NCBI GenBank assembly: GCA_016927065.1
Contig: JAFGNJ010000011.1
Location: 1-47,136 of the forward strand
Direction of reading: 5' to 3'
Length of the DNA: 47,136 bases
Source of the DNA: Deltaproteobacteria bacterium
GTDB lineage: Bacteria; Desulfobacterota; B13-G15; RBG-16-54-18
Part shown: piece after piece, positions 26,256 through 34,496 of the stretch
Layout: every line of letters begins with the position of its first letter
Numbering within the stretch: position 1 is the first letter of the stretch
Notes under the pieces: model-generated
Told to the model about the DNA's origin: nothing
Database searches by the model: none
Seen by the model: the letters and a program-made list of their open reading frames with translations, nothing else
Made by a program: the position numbers and the translations under genes

Positions 26256-26316
26256 TCTATCTCCTCCTGAAAGCATAGCATATCATTGGCGTCAAAGGCA
26301 TTGCATATACTTATAC

Positions 26317-27828
26317 TTATGCATGGCCTGTATTCTCCTTAACGGATATGTGTGCCTCCTCTGTTTTGGGTGGGGGCCAAAGTTTTTCGGAGCAGATCAG
26401 ACGGGTGCACCGGAGAAATCCGATGTTGACCGGTAAATAAAAGAACGGTCGAACACGAGGTTTTTCCATGATCCTTTTCCAGATGCCCCGCCATGCATAG
26501 ATTTTTCTCCACGCTGATCTCATCCCCCAGTGGAGCTGTTCAGGGGTCATCTTGTGGGGAAAAAACGTTACTGAGCCGTGATCATAATCGCTCCAATTAC
26601 GGCTGAAAATCCTTCCTTGGGATTCAATCTGGTCATACAGTGGAGTGCCGGGCAGAGGCGTAAGGATCAGCGTAAAAGCGGTCTCTAGACGGTTTTCAAT
26701 GGCGAATTCAGCGATCCGGTCGAAAACTGCGGGGGTCTCTTCATCGAATCCGACGATGAAGGTACCCATGACACCGATATCACGTTCGTGAAGGCGACGA
26801 ATAGAATCGGCATATTCAGCTGTCCGGTTCGGGAACTTACGCATAGAATCAATTGTCTTTTGCGAGAGCGATTCGAAGCCGATGTTTACGCCAATACAGC
26901 CTGATTCGGCCATCAAATCCAGCATAGACTCATCCCGTGTGAGGTTAAAGCTTGCATGGCCGTACCACCTGATATCGCAGTCCTTAAAGACCTGCAATAT
27001 GGCCCGGGCATGACTGAAATCAGAGACAAAATTGGAATCCATCACATAGAGGAGACGCCTTTCGATAAAATAGGGGATGTCAGGATGCCAGTGTTGTGCC
27101 AGCCAGTTTTTCCATTTGGTCTGTGGTGGTCTAGGCCCGAAGACGGCCATCAGTTCCTTGCGAATGGCTTCAGGCGGCCGTCCCCTGTACCTTCTCCCGA
27201 AAAAATTCTGGACGCCGCAAAATATACATCCGACTGCACAGCCGCGGCTCGTTTCAATAATTTCCCCTGGATGATAGAATTTTCTATTGAGCAGGTCACG
27301 CCTCATGTCCGGAAGGTGTGACAGGTCCGTTGCCTGACCGATATATTTTTTCTTTAAGCTCCCTCGGGAAAAATCATCGAGAATCTCTTCCCATACGGTT
27401 TCGGCCTCTCCAAGAATGGCGGAATCGGCGTGTTCTAGGGCCTCGTCCGGCAGGGCCGTTACATGAAATCCCCCCAATATTACCTTCGTCCCCTCGGAGC
27501 GCAGACGATCGGCAATGTAATACACATTCGGCATGTGGTGGGTCAGTCCGACAATCAAGGCCAACTGGCAGTCGCGACCATACGGAATAGGTTCATGGGC
27601 CTCGTCTATGAGACGGATAGTGAACAGATCCGGCGTCAGGGAAGCGATCATCGCCAAGCTGATGGCTGGATATCCGAGAAGCGGCAGGCGGATGCCGAAT
27701 GCCTTGTTACGCGCCTTGGAACCAGTTGAAGCCGCTATGAGAAATATAGTGGTATAATCTAAGCTGCCGCCGGAAAGAATGCCTGACTTTTCCTGGTAAC
27801 TGCTGTGTCTGCGATCGCTATCTTTCAC
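26317..27828 (-). CDS. B12-binding-domain radical SAM protein
   Basis: About 503 residues. The B12-binding-like N-terminal domain has PLLGYPAISLAMIASLTPD, KVILGGFHVTALPDEAL and SAILGEAETVWEEIL. The radical SAM cluster motif is ETSRGCAVGCIFCGVQ (Cys-x3-Cys-x2-Cys). Further blocks are YVMDSNFVSDFSHARAILQV, IGVNIGFESLSQKTIDSMRK and GTFIVGFDEETPAVFDRI. The frame extends upstream to ATG 27954, but those first 42 codons are an out-of-frame reading of a methyltransferase relic. I therefore prefer GTG 27828, preceded by GAGAG. The normal start may have been lost in that rearrangement. In this lipid cluster it could methylate or cyclise an acyl intermediate. Confidence 0.82.
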   Translation of the reverse strand: MKDSDRRHSSYQEKSGILSGGSLDYTTIFLIAASTGSKARNKAFGIRLPLLGYPAISLAMIASLTPDLFTIRLIDEAHEPIPYGRDCQLALIVGLTHHMPNVYYIADRLRSEGTKVILGGFHVTALPDEALEHADSAILGEAETVWEEILDDFSRGSLKKKYIGQATDLSHLPDMRRDLLNRKFYHPGEIIETSRGCAVGCIFCGVQNFFGRRYRGRPPEAIRKELMAVFGPRPPQTKWKNWLAQHWHPDIPYFIERRLLYVMDSNFVSDFSHARAILQVFKDCDIRWYGHASFNLTRDESMLDLMAESGCIGVNIGFESLSQKTIDSMRKFPNRTAEYADSIRRLHERDIGVMGTFIVGFDEETPAVFDRIAEFAIENRLETAFTLILTPLPGTPLYDQIESQGRIFSRNWSDYDHGSVTFFPHKMTPEQLHWGMRSAWRKIYAWRGIWKRIMEKPRVRPFFYLPVNIGFLRCTRLICSEKLWPPPKTEEAHISVKENTGHA

Positions 27829-27836
27829 ATGGTCTC

Positions 27837-27980
27837 TCACGGCCGGGGATTTTGACAGACAAAGCCGCACTTCAGGTGGGGGACCATGCAGTAATCGCCC
27901 TCTTGGTGGCGTCTCTTCGCTGCCTTTTCTGAACAGAGAGGACAGACAATCCACTCCGCTTTTCTCTCGCGTGCGATCAT
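27837..27980 (-). pseudogene. Relic: duplicated 5' end of the zinc-ribbon methyltransferase gene
   Basis: The frame reads ERKAEWIVCPLCSEKAAKRR, then HQEGDYCMVPHLKCGFVCQN and PRP before a stop. It aligns with the start of the methyltransferase at 25416-26255 (VEWLACSLCSSKEQKKLHQE then GDYCMVRCLRCGFIYQNPRP). By eye, most bases match over roughly 120 positions, so this is a partial duplication and not chance. It breaks off just after NPRP, where the intact gene continues. It lies directly upstream of, and overlaps the long frame of, the radical SAM gene. Confidence 0.8.
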
Positions 27981-28264
27981 AGCGTAGCCGGTGTAAGTAT
28001 GGGCAGTATCAGCATGGGCATTGTCGCAATATTCCCTTATCTCAACAGAGTAAATGACCGTCAATACTTCTCTATTCAGGATAGTAATAAAGGAAGATCC
28101 AGCTTGTAATCTACGTAGCTGTATCCTCCTTTTCGCCACTCATGATCAGTGGACTTTGGCTACGCAACTGTATTAAAGGTAACACCCAGGTGCGTACGAA
28201 CTCCACACACCCGTTTATATTTTACGTTGTATCCTTTCCCTGCTGAAGCTCAGCGATACCGTCG

Positions 28265-28801
28265 TTATTTCTCAAGCCGATACATAATCTTGGCTGCTGC
28301 CTCGGCATTTCTCAACATAGCATAGTCTACTGTATCGTTGTCACCGGTGGAGCTGGTCCTCAGAAACTCCTTATGGATTACCTGCCCGGTTGCTTGGTCG
28401 ATAAATTGGTAGTTGGCCGCGAAGTAAGCGGTCCCGGTATGTTCCCCAAAGGGGATGAAGGATCGTCCAATCCTTCCTCCCACCGTCGGTCTGGTGTACT
28501 CCGTCACCTCTCCTCTGATAAGCAGTGTTTTTTTATCCGCAGGGACCTTTGCAGACCCCTCTTTGATAATTATCTCAAAGATACCATAGCGCTGGGCATA
28601 TCTGCGGATCTGGTAGACGATGTTTTCAGTAAGCTGGTCGCCTGACATGTCAGGGGCAGGAACATGAGAGGGTACCTCAAATTCCTGGACCACAACGGCA
28701 TTATAGTCCCCGAAAAGAAGTTCTTTCGACACGGCCATACTGCTGAACGCAAAAATCATCACCACTACCCCTAAAATTCCTAACAATCTCTTCATCTTCA
28801 T
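28265..28801 (-). CDS. Exported DUF4410-like protein
   Basis: A 178-residue protein with a signal peptide (LLGILGVVVMIFAFSSMAVS). The mature part has VVVQEFEVPSHVPAPDMSGD, LIRGEVTEYTRPTVGGRIGR and FIDQATGQVIHKEF, a pattern I associate with DUF4410 proteins. Ribosome-binding site AAGGAGGG precedes the start. It is a tandem paralogue of the gene at 28835, sharing the VQxFEVPxxVPAPD and ATGQV/ASGQV blocks. The function is unknown; a periplasmic or outer-membrane-associated beta-rich protein is likely. About 125 bases of plain spacer separate it from the methyltransferase relic downstream. Confidence 0.7.
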   Translation of the reverse strand: MKMKRLLGILGVVVMIFAFSSMAVSKELLFGDYNAVVVQEFEVPSHVPAPDMSGDQLTENIVYQIRRYAQRYGIFEIIIKEGSAKVPADKKTLLIRGEVTEYTRPTVGGRIGRSFIPFGEHTGTAYFAANYQFIDQATGQVIHKEFLRTSSTGDNDTVDYAMLRNAEAAAKIMYRLEK

Positions 28802-28834
28802 ATCTCTTCCCTCCTTAAAAATGTATTTTTTTAA

Positions 28835-29311
28835 TTACTTTCCCCCTACCGTATACTTATAAATGACCTGGGCAATATAGTTTGCCACCCGGAATGTAAA
28901 TCCTTTCGCCTCGGTCTCTTGCACAGGGAGGACTTGGCCGCTTGCCTTGTCCACAAACTGAAAGGTTGCCGCGCAGGTACCCTTATTGGAGTAGGCAGTA
29001 ATTTTTCCCTTTACCAAGAGGACCTTTTTACCAGCGGGTACTTTTTGTGCGCCTTCCATGATCACCATTTCGAAGAGGTTAAACTTATCACTGTACCTCA
29101 TGATCTGATATATGATCTCATAAGCTAAATCTCGGCCAGCCGTATCCGGGGCGGGTACATTAAGAGGTACCTCAAACGGTTGAACCTCTACCACTTGATA
29201 ATCCTTTAATAGCGGCGTTTCTGCTTGCGTTATGCCTCCAATCGGTAAAAGGATGATTGCTACCAAAGCCATCAATACTATGATAGGCTGGATAATTCCT
29301 AAGTTTTTCAT
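28835..29311 (-). CDS. Exported DUF4410-like protein, paralogue of the 28265 gene
   Basis: A 158-residue protein. The signal peptide has PIIVLMALVAIILLPIGGIT, followed by VVEVQPFEVPLNVPAPDTAG, YEIIYQIMRYSDKFNLFEMV, VLLVKGKITAYSNKG and FVDKASGQVLPVQE. It aligns with its neighbour at 28265 but lacks the glycine-rich insert around GGRIGRSFIPFG. A good ribosome-binding site (AAAGGAGGG) precedes the ATG. The two genes are 33 bases apart and certainly arose by duplication. Their position between biosynthetic genes of the lipid cluster suggests an envelope role for both; no catalytic motif is visible. Confidence 0.7.
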   Translation of the reverse strand: MKNLGIIQPIIVLMALVAIILLPIGGITQAETPLLKDYQVVEVQPFEVPLNVPAPDTAGRDLAYEIIYQIMRYSDKFNLFEMVIMEGAQKVPAGKKVLLVKGKITAYSNKGTCAATFQFVDKASGQVLPVQETEAKGFTFRVANYIAQVIYKYTVGGK

Positions 29312-29362
29312 AATTACTTCCCTCCTTTTTTTATATTGAGTACCCGTAAACCCACGTATGGT

Positions 29363-30031
29363 TCAATACGATTCAATCCACATCTCAATGGCCTGAGAAT
29401 AGATCCTACAGGGCGGGAGGACCGAGCGCCGCAACATCCTTTCGCACTCTTCTACGGTAAAAGCGGCCTTGAGAGAGTTCCACAGCCCATCCCGTGCCTT
29501 CTTTTCCCTGATTATAATGCGCCACAAGAAATCAAAGAATAGGGCAAGTGGCTTTGGTGAATCCCGTCGAAGATCTACGATAACACATTTCCCACCCTCC
29601 CTCAAGACCCGCGCCGCCTCGTTAAAGAAAACGAGGGGGTCCTCGAGATGGTGCATGGTATGCACGCAGATGACCAAATCGACGCTCTTATCTTTTAGAG
29701 GAAGAGCATAGGCGGAACCTATCTGGAAATGCACCCTGTCCTCCAATCCTCTTTCCCGGGCATTGGCTTGGGCCGTCTGTATCATGGCTGGGGAGAGATC
29801 GATTGCAACAAACTCCATCTCCGGCAGGTTTGCTGCAATTTCCAGGGGAAAGATGCCCGGACCTGTGCCTACATCGAGGGCGACCCCGCGCTCAACACCC
29901 TGAGCACGTATCCTGCCAAGTACCCTCTTGACGGGGAACTTCATGTGCCGCTTGGCCATGCGGCTGTAGTATTCCGTCAAGGATTCATCTTCGAGGGGAC
30001 TTGCTTCAGGTATCCTCTTTTCGGCGATCAT
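29363..30031 (-). CDS. UbiE-like SAM-dependent methyltransferase
   Basis: A 222-residue protein. The motif I region is GVALDVGTGPGIFPLEIAAN, then EFVAIDLSPAMIQTAQANAR, GSAYALPLKDKSVDLVICVH, TMHHLEDPLVFFNEAARVLR and GGKCVIVDLRRD. This is a Methyltransf_11/25 enzyme related to UbiE. Its ATG overlaps the dehydratase stop (ATGA at 30028-30031), so it is translationally coupled to the fatty-acid-type genes. It could O- or C-methylate an aromatic head group or acyl chain, as methyltransferases do in aryl-polyene clusters. Substrate unknown. Confidence 0.8.
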   Translation of the reverse strand: MIAEKRIPEASPLEDESLTEYYSRMAKRHMKFPVKRVLGRIRAQGVERGVALDVGTGPGIFPLEIAANLPEMEFVAIDLSPAMIQTAQANARERGLEDRVHFQIGSAYALPLKDKSVDLVICVHTMHHLEDPLVFFNEAARVLREGGKCVIVDLRRDSPKPLALFFDFLWRIIIREKKARDGLWNSLKAAFTVEECERMLRRSVLPPCRIYSQAIEMWIESY

Positions 30032-30441
30032 CGTTTCCCCGCTGCCAAGACCACGATCCCCTGGGCCACGGTTTTCCCCTCTGATTCGGCTTTGACCCGT
30101 ACCTTGGCCATCTCCCCGAAGCTGAATTCCACTTCGGCAGAGAGGGTAAGTTGGGCGCCGGGTCTAACGGTCTTGTGAAATTGCATTTCCTCCACTTTTA
30201 CCAGGAATCCTATCCCTTCTTCTTTTGCGCTCAGCATAGCGATCCCGCCGGCCTGGGCTAGTGCCTCCACAATGAGGGCCTCGGGCATACAAGGGTCATG
30301 AGGAAAGTGCCCTTCAAGGAAAAAGTCCTCGAGGCTGACCGCCTTTACTGCTACGGCCCTGCGACCAGGTTCCAGTTCCACCATCCGATCAATCATTCGG
30401 AAAGGATAGCGATGGGGCAAGGCCCCTTCCATTTTTCTCAT
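30028..30441 (-). CDS. FabZ-like 3-hydroxyacyl-ACP dehydratase
   Basis: About 137 residues with a hotdog fold. The active-site region has ALPHRYPFRMIDRMVE (catalytic His) and FLEGHFPHDPCMPEALIVEA (catalytic Glu), followed by LAQAGGIAML and the central strand VEEMQFHKTVRPG. I chose the ATG at 30441, which overlaps the previous stop as ATGA and has AAGGG upstream. A longer frame starts at 30462. The HFPHDPCMPEAL sequence departs from classical FabZ (HFPGHPVMPGVL), suggesting a cluster-specific enzyme. It would remove water from 3-hydroxyacyl intermediates made with the neighbouring ketosynthases. No ketoreductase gene is nearby. Confidence 0.82.
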   Translation of the reverse strand: MRKMEGALPHRYPFRMIDRMVELEPGRRAVAVKAVSLEDFFLEGHFPHDPCMPEALIVEALAQAGGIAMLSAKEEGIGFLVKVEEMQFHKTVRPGAQLTLSAEVEFSFGEMAKVRVKAESEGKTVAQGIVVLAAGKR

Positions 30442-30923
30442 TTTCCCTTCAGGATCCACCATATATCTATTGCACCTTTCGTTGCACCCAGGATCAGGGA
30501 GATGCCCAGCAAAGATCCTATCATCAGGAGGACCGTACCCTTTACCCTATCTTTACCCAGAAGATAGGTGAGCACCGTGGCTGAAAGAATCCCAAACCCC
30601 CTGATCGGAAGGGCGCACAGTACGACGATCCCCACGTTCCCCCATGAGGAGACCCTCTGTACAAGTTTTTTCTTCTGCCAAGTCTCCGAGGCCTGCTTTG
30701 CCCGTCTCCCCATCCAGCGCAGGAAGGGGATGCGGGAGGATCGCTCCAAAATAAAACCGTATACCGGTATCTGGACGTAGTCGTACCCCCAGGCCAGGGG
30801 GAGATAAAAATAGAGAGGAAGGTGGTTGATGATGGCAAAGACCACGGAGAAAGCCCTCCCGATAGTGAAATGCAAGAGAGTAAAGATCACAAAGGCGTTC
30901 TGCGGCGACTCAAGAAACTCCAT
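30438..30923 (-). CDS. Small integral membrane protein, possibly small multidrug export family
   Basis: About 161 residues. The start at ATG 30923 has GGGAGG five bases upstream; a longer frame begins at 30959 inside the preceding gene. There are about three hydrophobic segments: FVIFTLLHFTIGRAFSVVFA, VGIVVLCALPIRGFGILSAT and GTVLLMIGSLLGISLILGAT. The motif ALPIRGFGILSATVLTYLLG resembles the PxxGxG region of the small multidrug export (PF06695-like) family. A basic loop (RWMGRRAKQASETWQKKKL) lies between helices. It overlaps neighbouring genes on both sides. It may help move the lipid product or stabilise a membrane synthase; the family call is tentative. Confidence 0.6.
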   Translation of the reverse strand: MEFLESPQNAFVIFTLLHFTIGRAFSVVFAIINHLPLYFYLPLAWGYDYVQIPVYGFILERSSRIPFLRWMGRRAKQASETWQKKKLVQRVSSWGNVGIVVLCALPIRGFGILSATVLTYLLGKDRVKGTVLLMIGSLLGISLILGATKGAIDIWWILKGK

Positions 30924-32121
30924 CAGTCCTCCCGAGGAGGATGGCCATATACGTCCCATCCAGTGAGATCCCGGTGTGCAATATGGTCTTGACCGGAGCC
31001 TTCAGGCCCTCTCTTACAATCCTTAGACCACAAAGGGGATCGGGATATTCATAATTGATGGTCGGAGTGATGAACCCATGTTCCATGGCGAGGAGATCTG
31101 CGGCTATCCTCATCCCCCCTGAGGCGATCCCTTCTCCTACCATTGACTTGATGGAACTAACGGGTATGTCGCGAACGTGATGGGGCAAGGCGAGCATGAG
31201 CCCTTCAGTCTCCACGGCATCCAATCGAGGGGATGAGTTCCCCGCGCCATCGATGAAATCAATCGTTTTCATCCCCCCTCGTTTCAAGGCACCTGATATG
31301 GCGCGCGCCACCCCTTCGGCTGGATGTGCTGCGCTACCAGCTATGCCAAATCCGAGGATCTGACCATAGACCAGCGCTTTCCTCCGAAGGGCATCCACTT
31401 CCCGCTCCAGGATCATAATCCCGGTCCCCTCTCCAGGGACAAATCCATTTCTCTTAAGGTCATAGGGGGCGCTCTTCTCCCCCTCGCCTGTATCCCATGC
31501 CGTTTGGCGTAGTTCATTCCACCCTCGATATAACATAGGACTCAGTTCGTCGACACCACCGGTCACAAAAACGTCTGCCTTGTGGGCTATTAATTGTCGG
31601 CAGGCGAAGAGAAAGGCCGCCTCAGCCGTGCAGAAGGACTGGACCACGGTACTGTTGGGACCTTTTATCCCCAGCTCGATAGAGGCGTTGCTCGCTGCTG
31701 CATTGGGTACGGTATTGGGGAAGAGAATAGGATTGAGGTCACCGGGCCCCCGCAACACTTGGCCCCGGTGAAAGGCCTCGGAATTGACTAAGCCGCAGAA
31801 GCCGGAGCCGAGGATGATCCCGGTCCGCTCTGGGGCGACATCCTCACCGATAGTGAGACGCGCATCCTCCAAGGCCATCTGTGCGGCGGTGATGGCAAAT
31901 TGGCTGGCCCGGTCCAATCTCCTAATCTTCAAGGGTGGGATGAAGGCCTTGGGAGTAAATCCTTTTACCAGGGCCCCCTTCTTCGACCGCAAGGGTGTCG
32001 TGTCAAAGGTCGTGATCTCCCCAATCCCATCTCGCCCCTCACACAAACCCTTCCAGAAGTCATCCTTCCCAATACCCACGGGGCTAATCACCCCCACTCC
32101 TGTAATCACGACCGTCCCCAT
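30910..32121 (-). CDS. Ketosynthase-like protein lacking both catalytic histidines (chain-length-factor-like)
   Basis: A 403-residue FabF-type thiolase fold. The nucleophile position keeps a cysteine (Cys164 in VVQSFCTAEAAF), but both histidines are gone. The HGTGT segment reads DFIDGAGNSSPRLD (Ala293 where His belongs) and the second reads KSMVGEGIASGG (Glu330 where His belongs). Decarboxylative condensation should therefore not work. It lies five bases after a complete ketosynthase, the arrangement of KS/CLF heterodimers in type II PKS and aryl-polyene systems, where the second subunit shapes chain length. Classical CLFs have lost the cysteine instead, so this subunit is unusual. A diverged enzyme with acyl-transfer activity through the cysteine is the alternative. 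Confidence 0.8.
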   Translation of the reverse strand: MGTVVITGVGVISPVGIGKDDFWKGLCEGRDGIGEITTFDTTPLRSKKGALVKGFTPKAFIPPLKIRRLDRASQFAITAAQMALEDARLTIGEDVAPERTGIILGSGFCGLVNSEAFHRGQVLRGPGDLNPILFPNTVPNAAASNASIELGIKGPNSTVVQSFCTAEAAFLFACRQLIAHKADVFVTGGVDELSPMLYRGWNELRQTAWDTGEGEKSAPYDLKRNGFVPGEGTGIMILEREVDALRRKALVYGQILGFGIAGSAAHPAEGVARAISGALKRGGMKTIDFIDGAGNSSPRLDAVETEGLMLALPHHVRDIPVSSIKSMVGEGIASGGMRIAADLLAMEHGFITPTINYEYPDPLCGLRIVREGLKAPVKTILHTGISLDGTYMAILLGRTDGVS

Positions 32122-32126
32122 ACGGC

Positions 32127-33344
32127 TTAGAGATCCCCTTTCCCGAAGATCAGAGTTGTGCAGTTGCCTCCGAAGGCGAAAGAGTTGGATAAAACGACCT
32201 CTACCTCTCCACTCCTGGGTTGGGGAACATAATCAAGATCGCAGATTTCATCCCCGTGCTCAAATCCGGCGGTAGGGGGAATCAGTTGGTGCTGGATGGT
32301 CAACAAAGAAGCCACTGCCTCTAATCCCCCTGCGGCCCCCAAACAGTGCCCGATCATCGACTTGGTAGAGCTTACAGGGGTCTGATAGACATCCTCCCCC
32401 CCCACCTCTTTAATAGCCAGAGTCTCCACCTGGTCGTTGAGTATAGTCCCGGTGCCATGCGCGTTAATATAGTCAACCTCTTGAGGTTTGAGCCCGGCAT
32501 CTTGGAGGGCCTCTCTCATAATCCTCGCCTCCTCTTTTCCTGTCTCTTCCGGCGCAGTGATATGAAAGGCCTCCCCCCCAAGGGAGTAGCCCAGGAGTTC
32601 CCCATATATGTTCGCCCCCCTCCCCACGGCCCTCTCTCTTTCCTCGAGGATCAGTACGGCTGCCCCCTCTCCCAAGGAAAGCCCTTGACGTCGGGCGTCG
32701 AAGGGAAGGCATGGACGGGAGTCCATGACCTTCAAAGAACAGAACCCGCCGAAGGTCAGCTCGCTGAGGGCCTCCCCACCTCCACAGGCCATTATATCAA
32801 CCTCCTCCTGTTGAATCAGTTCAGCACTATAGGCAATGGAGGTAGCAGAAGAACTACAGGCGGTGGTAATGCTCATCCGAGGTCCCTGTAGGTGATGTCG
32901 TTCGGCCAACCGGTCGGTAGCATAGCTGGGGACGAAGGGGAGAAGGAGCGACGGCCTCGGTCTTTTCCCATCAAGAAGTTGGCGGTGATACGTTTCGGCA
33001 GAGAGCATACCACCTGCCCCAACCCCAAGACATACCCCGATACGTTCCCCATTTTCTTTACGAGGCCCTAGACCGGCATCCGCAAAGGCTTCCTGGGCGG
33101 CGATGAGGACGAACTGATCAACCCGTGAGAGGCGGCGCAGCTCTCTCGTATCGAAAAATTTCAGGGGGTCATAACCTTCGATCTGGGCCGCCACCTGTGA
33201 AGGGTACCCAGCAACATCAAAGAGAGTAATCTCCCTGATCCCCCGTCTTCCTTCCTTAAGAGAAACGAGAAACTCCTCAACAGTCTCTCCCGTGGAGCAA
33301 ATGACCCCCATGCCGGTAATGACGACTCTCTTGTCACCCCTCAT
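32127..33344 (-). CDS. Beta-ketoacyl-ACP synthase (FabF/KAS II-like)
   Basis: A 405-residue condensing enzyme with a full catalytic triad: Cys163 in ITTACSSSATSI, His296 in INAHGTGTILND and His333 in SMIGHCLGAAGG. GAGGAAGAACG precedes ATG 33344, which overlaps the end of the activase-like gene by 11 bases. It sits five bases before the histidine-less partner gene and is most simply the KS-alpha of a heterodimer with it. It is clearly related to the 23466 product, for example in RPSLLLPF/RPSPSLLLSF and SFAFGGN. The two were probably duplicated within the cluster. It should elongate an acyl or polyene chain on an ACP encoded elsewhere. Confidence 0.9.
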   Translation of the reverse strand: MRGDKRVVITGMGVICSTGETVEEFLVSLKEGRRGIREITLFDVAGYPSQVAAQIEGYDPLKFFDTRELRRLSRVDQFVLIAAQEAFADAGLGPRKENGERIGVCLGVGAGGMLSAETYHRQLLDGKRPRPSLLLPFVPSYATDRLAERHHLQGPRMSITTACSSSATSIAYSAELIQQEEVDIMACGGGEALSELTFGGFCSLKVMDSRPCLPFDARRQGLSLGEGAAVLILEERERAVGRGANIYGELLGYSLGGEAFHITAPEETGKEEARIMREALQDAGLKPQEVDYINAHGTGTILNDQVETLAIKEVGGEDVYQTPVSSTKSMIGHCLGAAGGLEAVASLLTIQHQLIPPTAGFEHGDEICDLDYVPQPRSGEVEVVLSNSFAFGGNCTTLIFGKGDL

Positions 33345-34317
33345 CGTTCTTCCTCTGGTCGATCAGGTCAAGAAAGGCCTCAAGGCGAGTCCTGATTCCT
33401 TCCACAGTAGCATGTTCATCCAAGGTAAGGGTCATGAAGGGTGTGATCCTTTTTTTGTTCTTCCCTATCGTCCTCTTTATAAACTCCTGCATCAGGGCAT
33501 CGATGCCACATTTAAAGGAGGTAACCAAAACAATCCCGTCGATGCCCCCCTGCTCGGCGAAATAGAGGATGCTCCCCACGATCTCCCGTGAGGTCTCCCA
33601 GTAAATCTCTTTAGAGAGAGGGGAGACCCTCTTCTCCCTTTCATGCACGGGTATGATATGTGAGGTAAGTACCTTTACCTCCAATCTCTTGGCCAGCGTA
33701 AGAAGGTCTTTGTTAAGGAAGGGATCAAAGAGATTATAAGGGCGGCCAATAAAAGCCACCGTATATCTATGGTTATCTTCAGCATCTAGGGGGAGTGGAA
33801 TTTCAAGCTCAAAGATTTCTTCAGCCTTCAGGCGATTTATCCTGTCGGTTAGTTCTCTACTAAACGCTTTGTAAGACGCTTCACCGACTTGGTATGCCTG
33901 CCGAACCTTTTTAGAATCAATTCCCGTTCTCTTCGCTACATCGAAGAAAAAGCCATTGAGCCCCCGTTTTCCCTGTCGCAGATCTATTACTCCATCCCAA
34001 ATCTCCAGGTTATCCTTCAAGGCCAATCGCAGCACATCAGGGGCCCCTCGGAATTTGGGGCAAAGTATATAGTGTCCTTCCAGGCTGATCAGGCGGGGGA
34101 GAAAAAGGGCGTCTACCTTGCCCTCTAAACTTTTGGAGTGTGGGATCAACAATTTTAGGGGGAGACAACTGTCCTCATAGAAGGGAACACCCGTTCGCAC
34201 AATCTGCTGAACCGCTCCATCGGAGGTCACTACCTCAATCCCCAATTCCTGCAAAAAGGTCTTCCAAAGGGGAAAGAGTTTGTAATACATTAAGGTTTTA
34301 GGAATGCCGACGCGCAT
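33334..34317 (-). CDS. CoA-dehydratase-activase-related protein (DUF2229-like)
   Basis: A 327-residue protein beginning MRVGIPKTLMYYKLFPLWKT, then FLQELGIEVV, a start typical of the DUF2229/CoA enzyme activase family. Conserved cysteine sites are in PFYEDSCLPLKLL, HYILCPKFRGAPDVLR and VTSFKCGIDAL, possible iron-sulphur ligands as in 2-hydroxyacyl-CoA dehydratase relatives. The usual N-terminal ASKHA ATPase half found in large fused relatives is absent. It is the first gene of the minus-strand lipid cluster and overlaps the ketosynthase gene by 11 bases. It could act on a CoA- or ACP-bound hydroxyacyl intermediate; that is inference. Confidence 0.75.
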   Translation of the reverse strand: MRVGIPKTLMYYKLFPLWKTFLQELGIEVVTSDGAVQQIVRTGVPFYEDSCLPLKLLIPHSKSLEGKVDALFLPRLISLEGHYILCPKFRGAPDVLRLALKDNLEIWDGVIDLRQGKRGLNGFFFDVAKRTGIDSKKVRQAYQVGEASYKAFSRELTDRINRLKAEEIFELEIPLPLDAEDNHRYTVAFIGRPYNLFDPFLNKDLLTLAKRLEVKVLTSHIIPVHEREKRVSPLSKEIYWETSREIVGSILYFAEQGGIDGIVLVTSFKCGIDALMQEFIKRTIGKNKKRITPFMTLTLDEHATVEGIRTRLEAFLDLIDQRKNDEG

Positions 34318-34496
34318 CAGACCACATCATTGTCTGTTGGTAATACTTAAACGATATCATCGAACCGGACAAAAGGCAAGGTGGGCCGAGGGTGACGGGG
34401 TGGTTGACAATAACCAATAATAGGTGCTAATTTTAACGAAACGGTGGGGGCTATTTCAGTAGAGCAACTGTTGTCCTATATGTCCCTGTATCCACT

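Noticed and set aside
23455..28252. 14-base repeat CCTGCTGAAGCTCA after two minus-strand genes (about 23455 and 28239)
   Set aside because: A few 14-base matches are expected by chance in 47 kb, and the copies share no longer flanking similarity.
34404..34433. Promoter ahead of alr (TTGACA at 34404)
   Set aside because: The -35 is perfect but no acceptable -10 lies 16-18 bases downstream, so it is mentioned only under alr.
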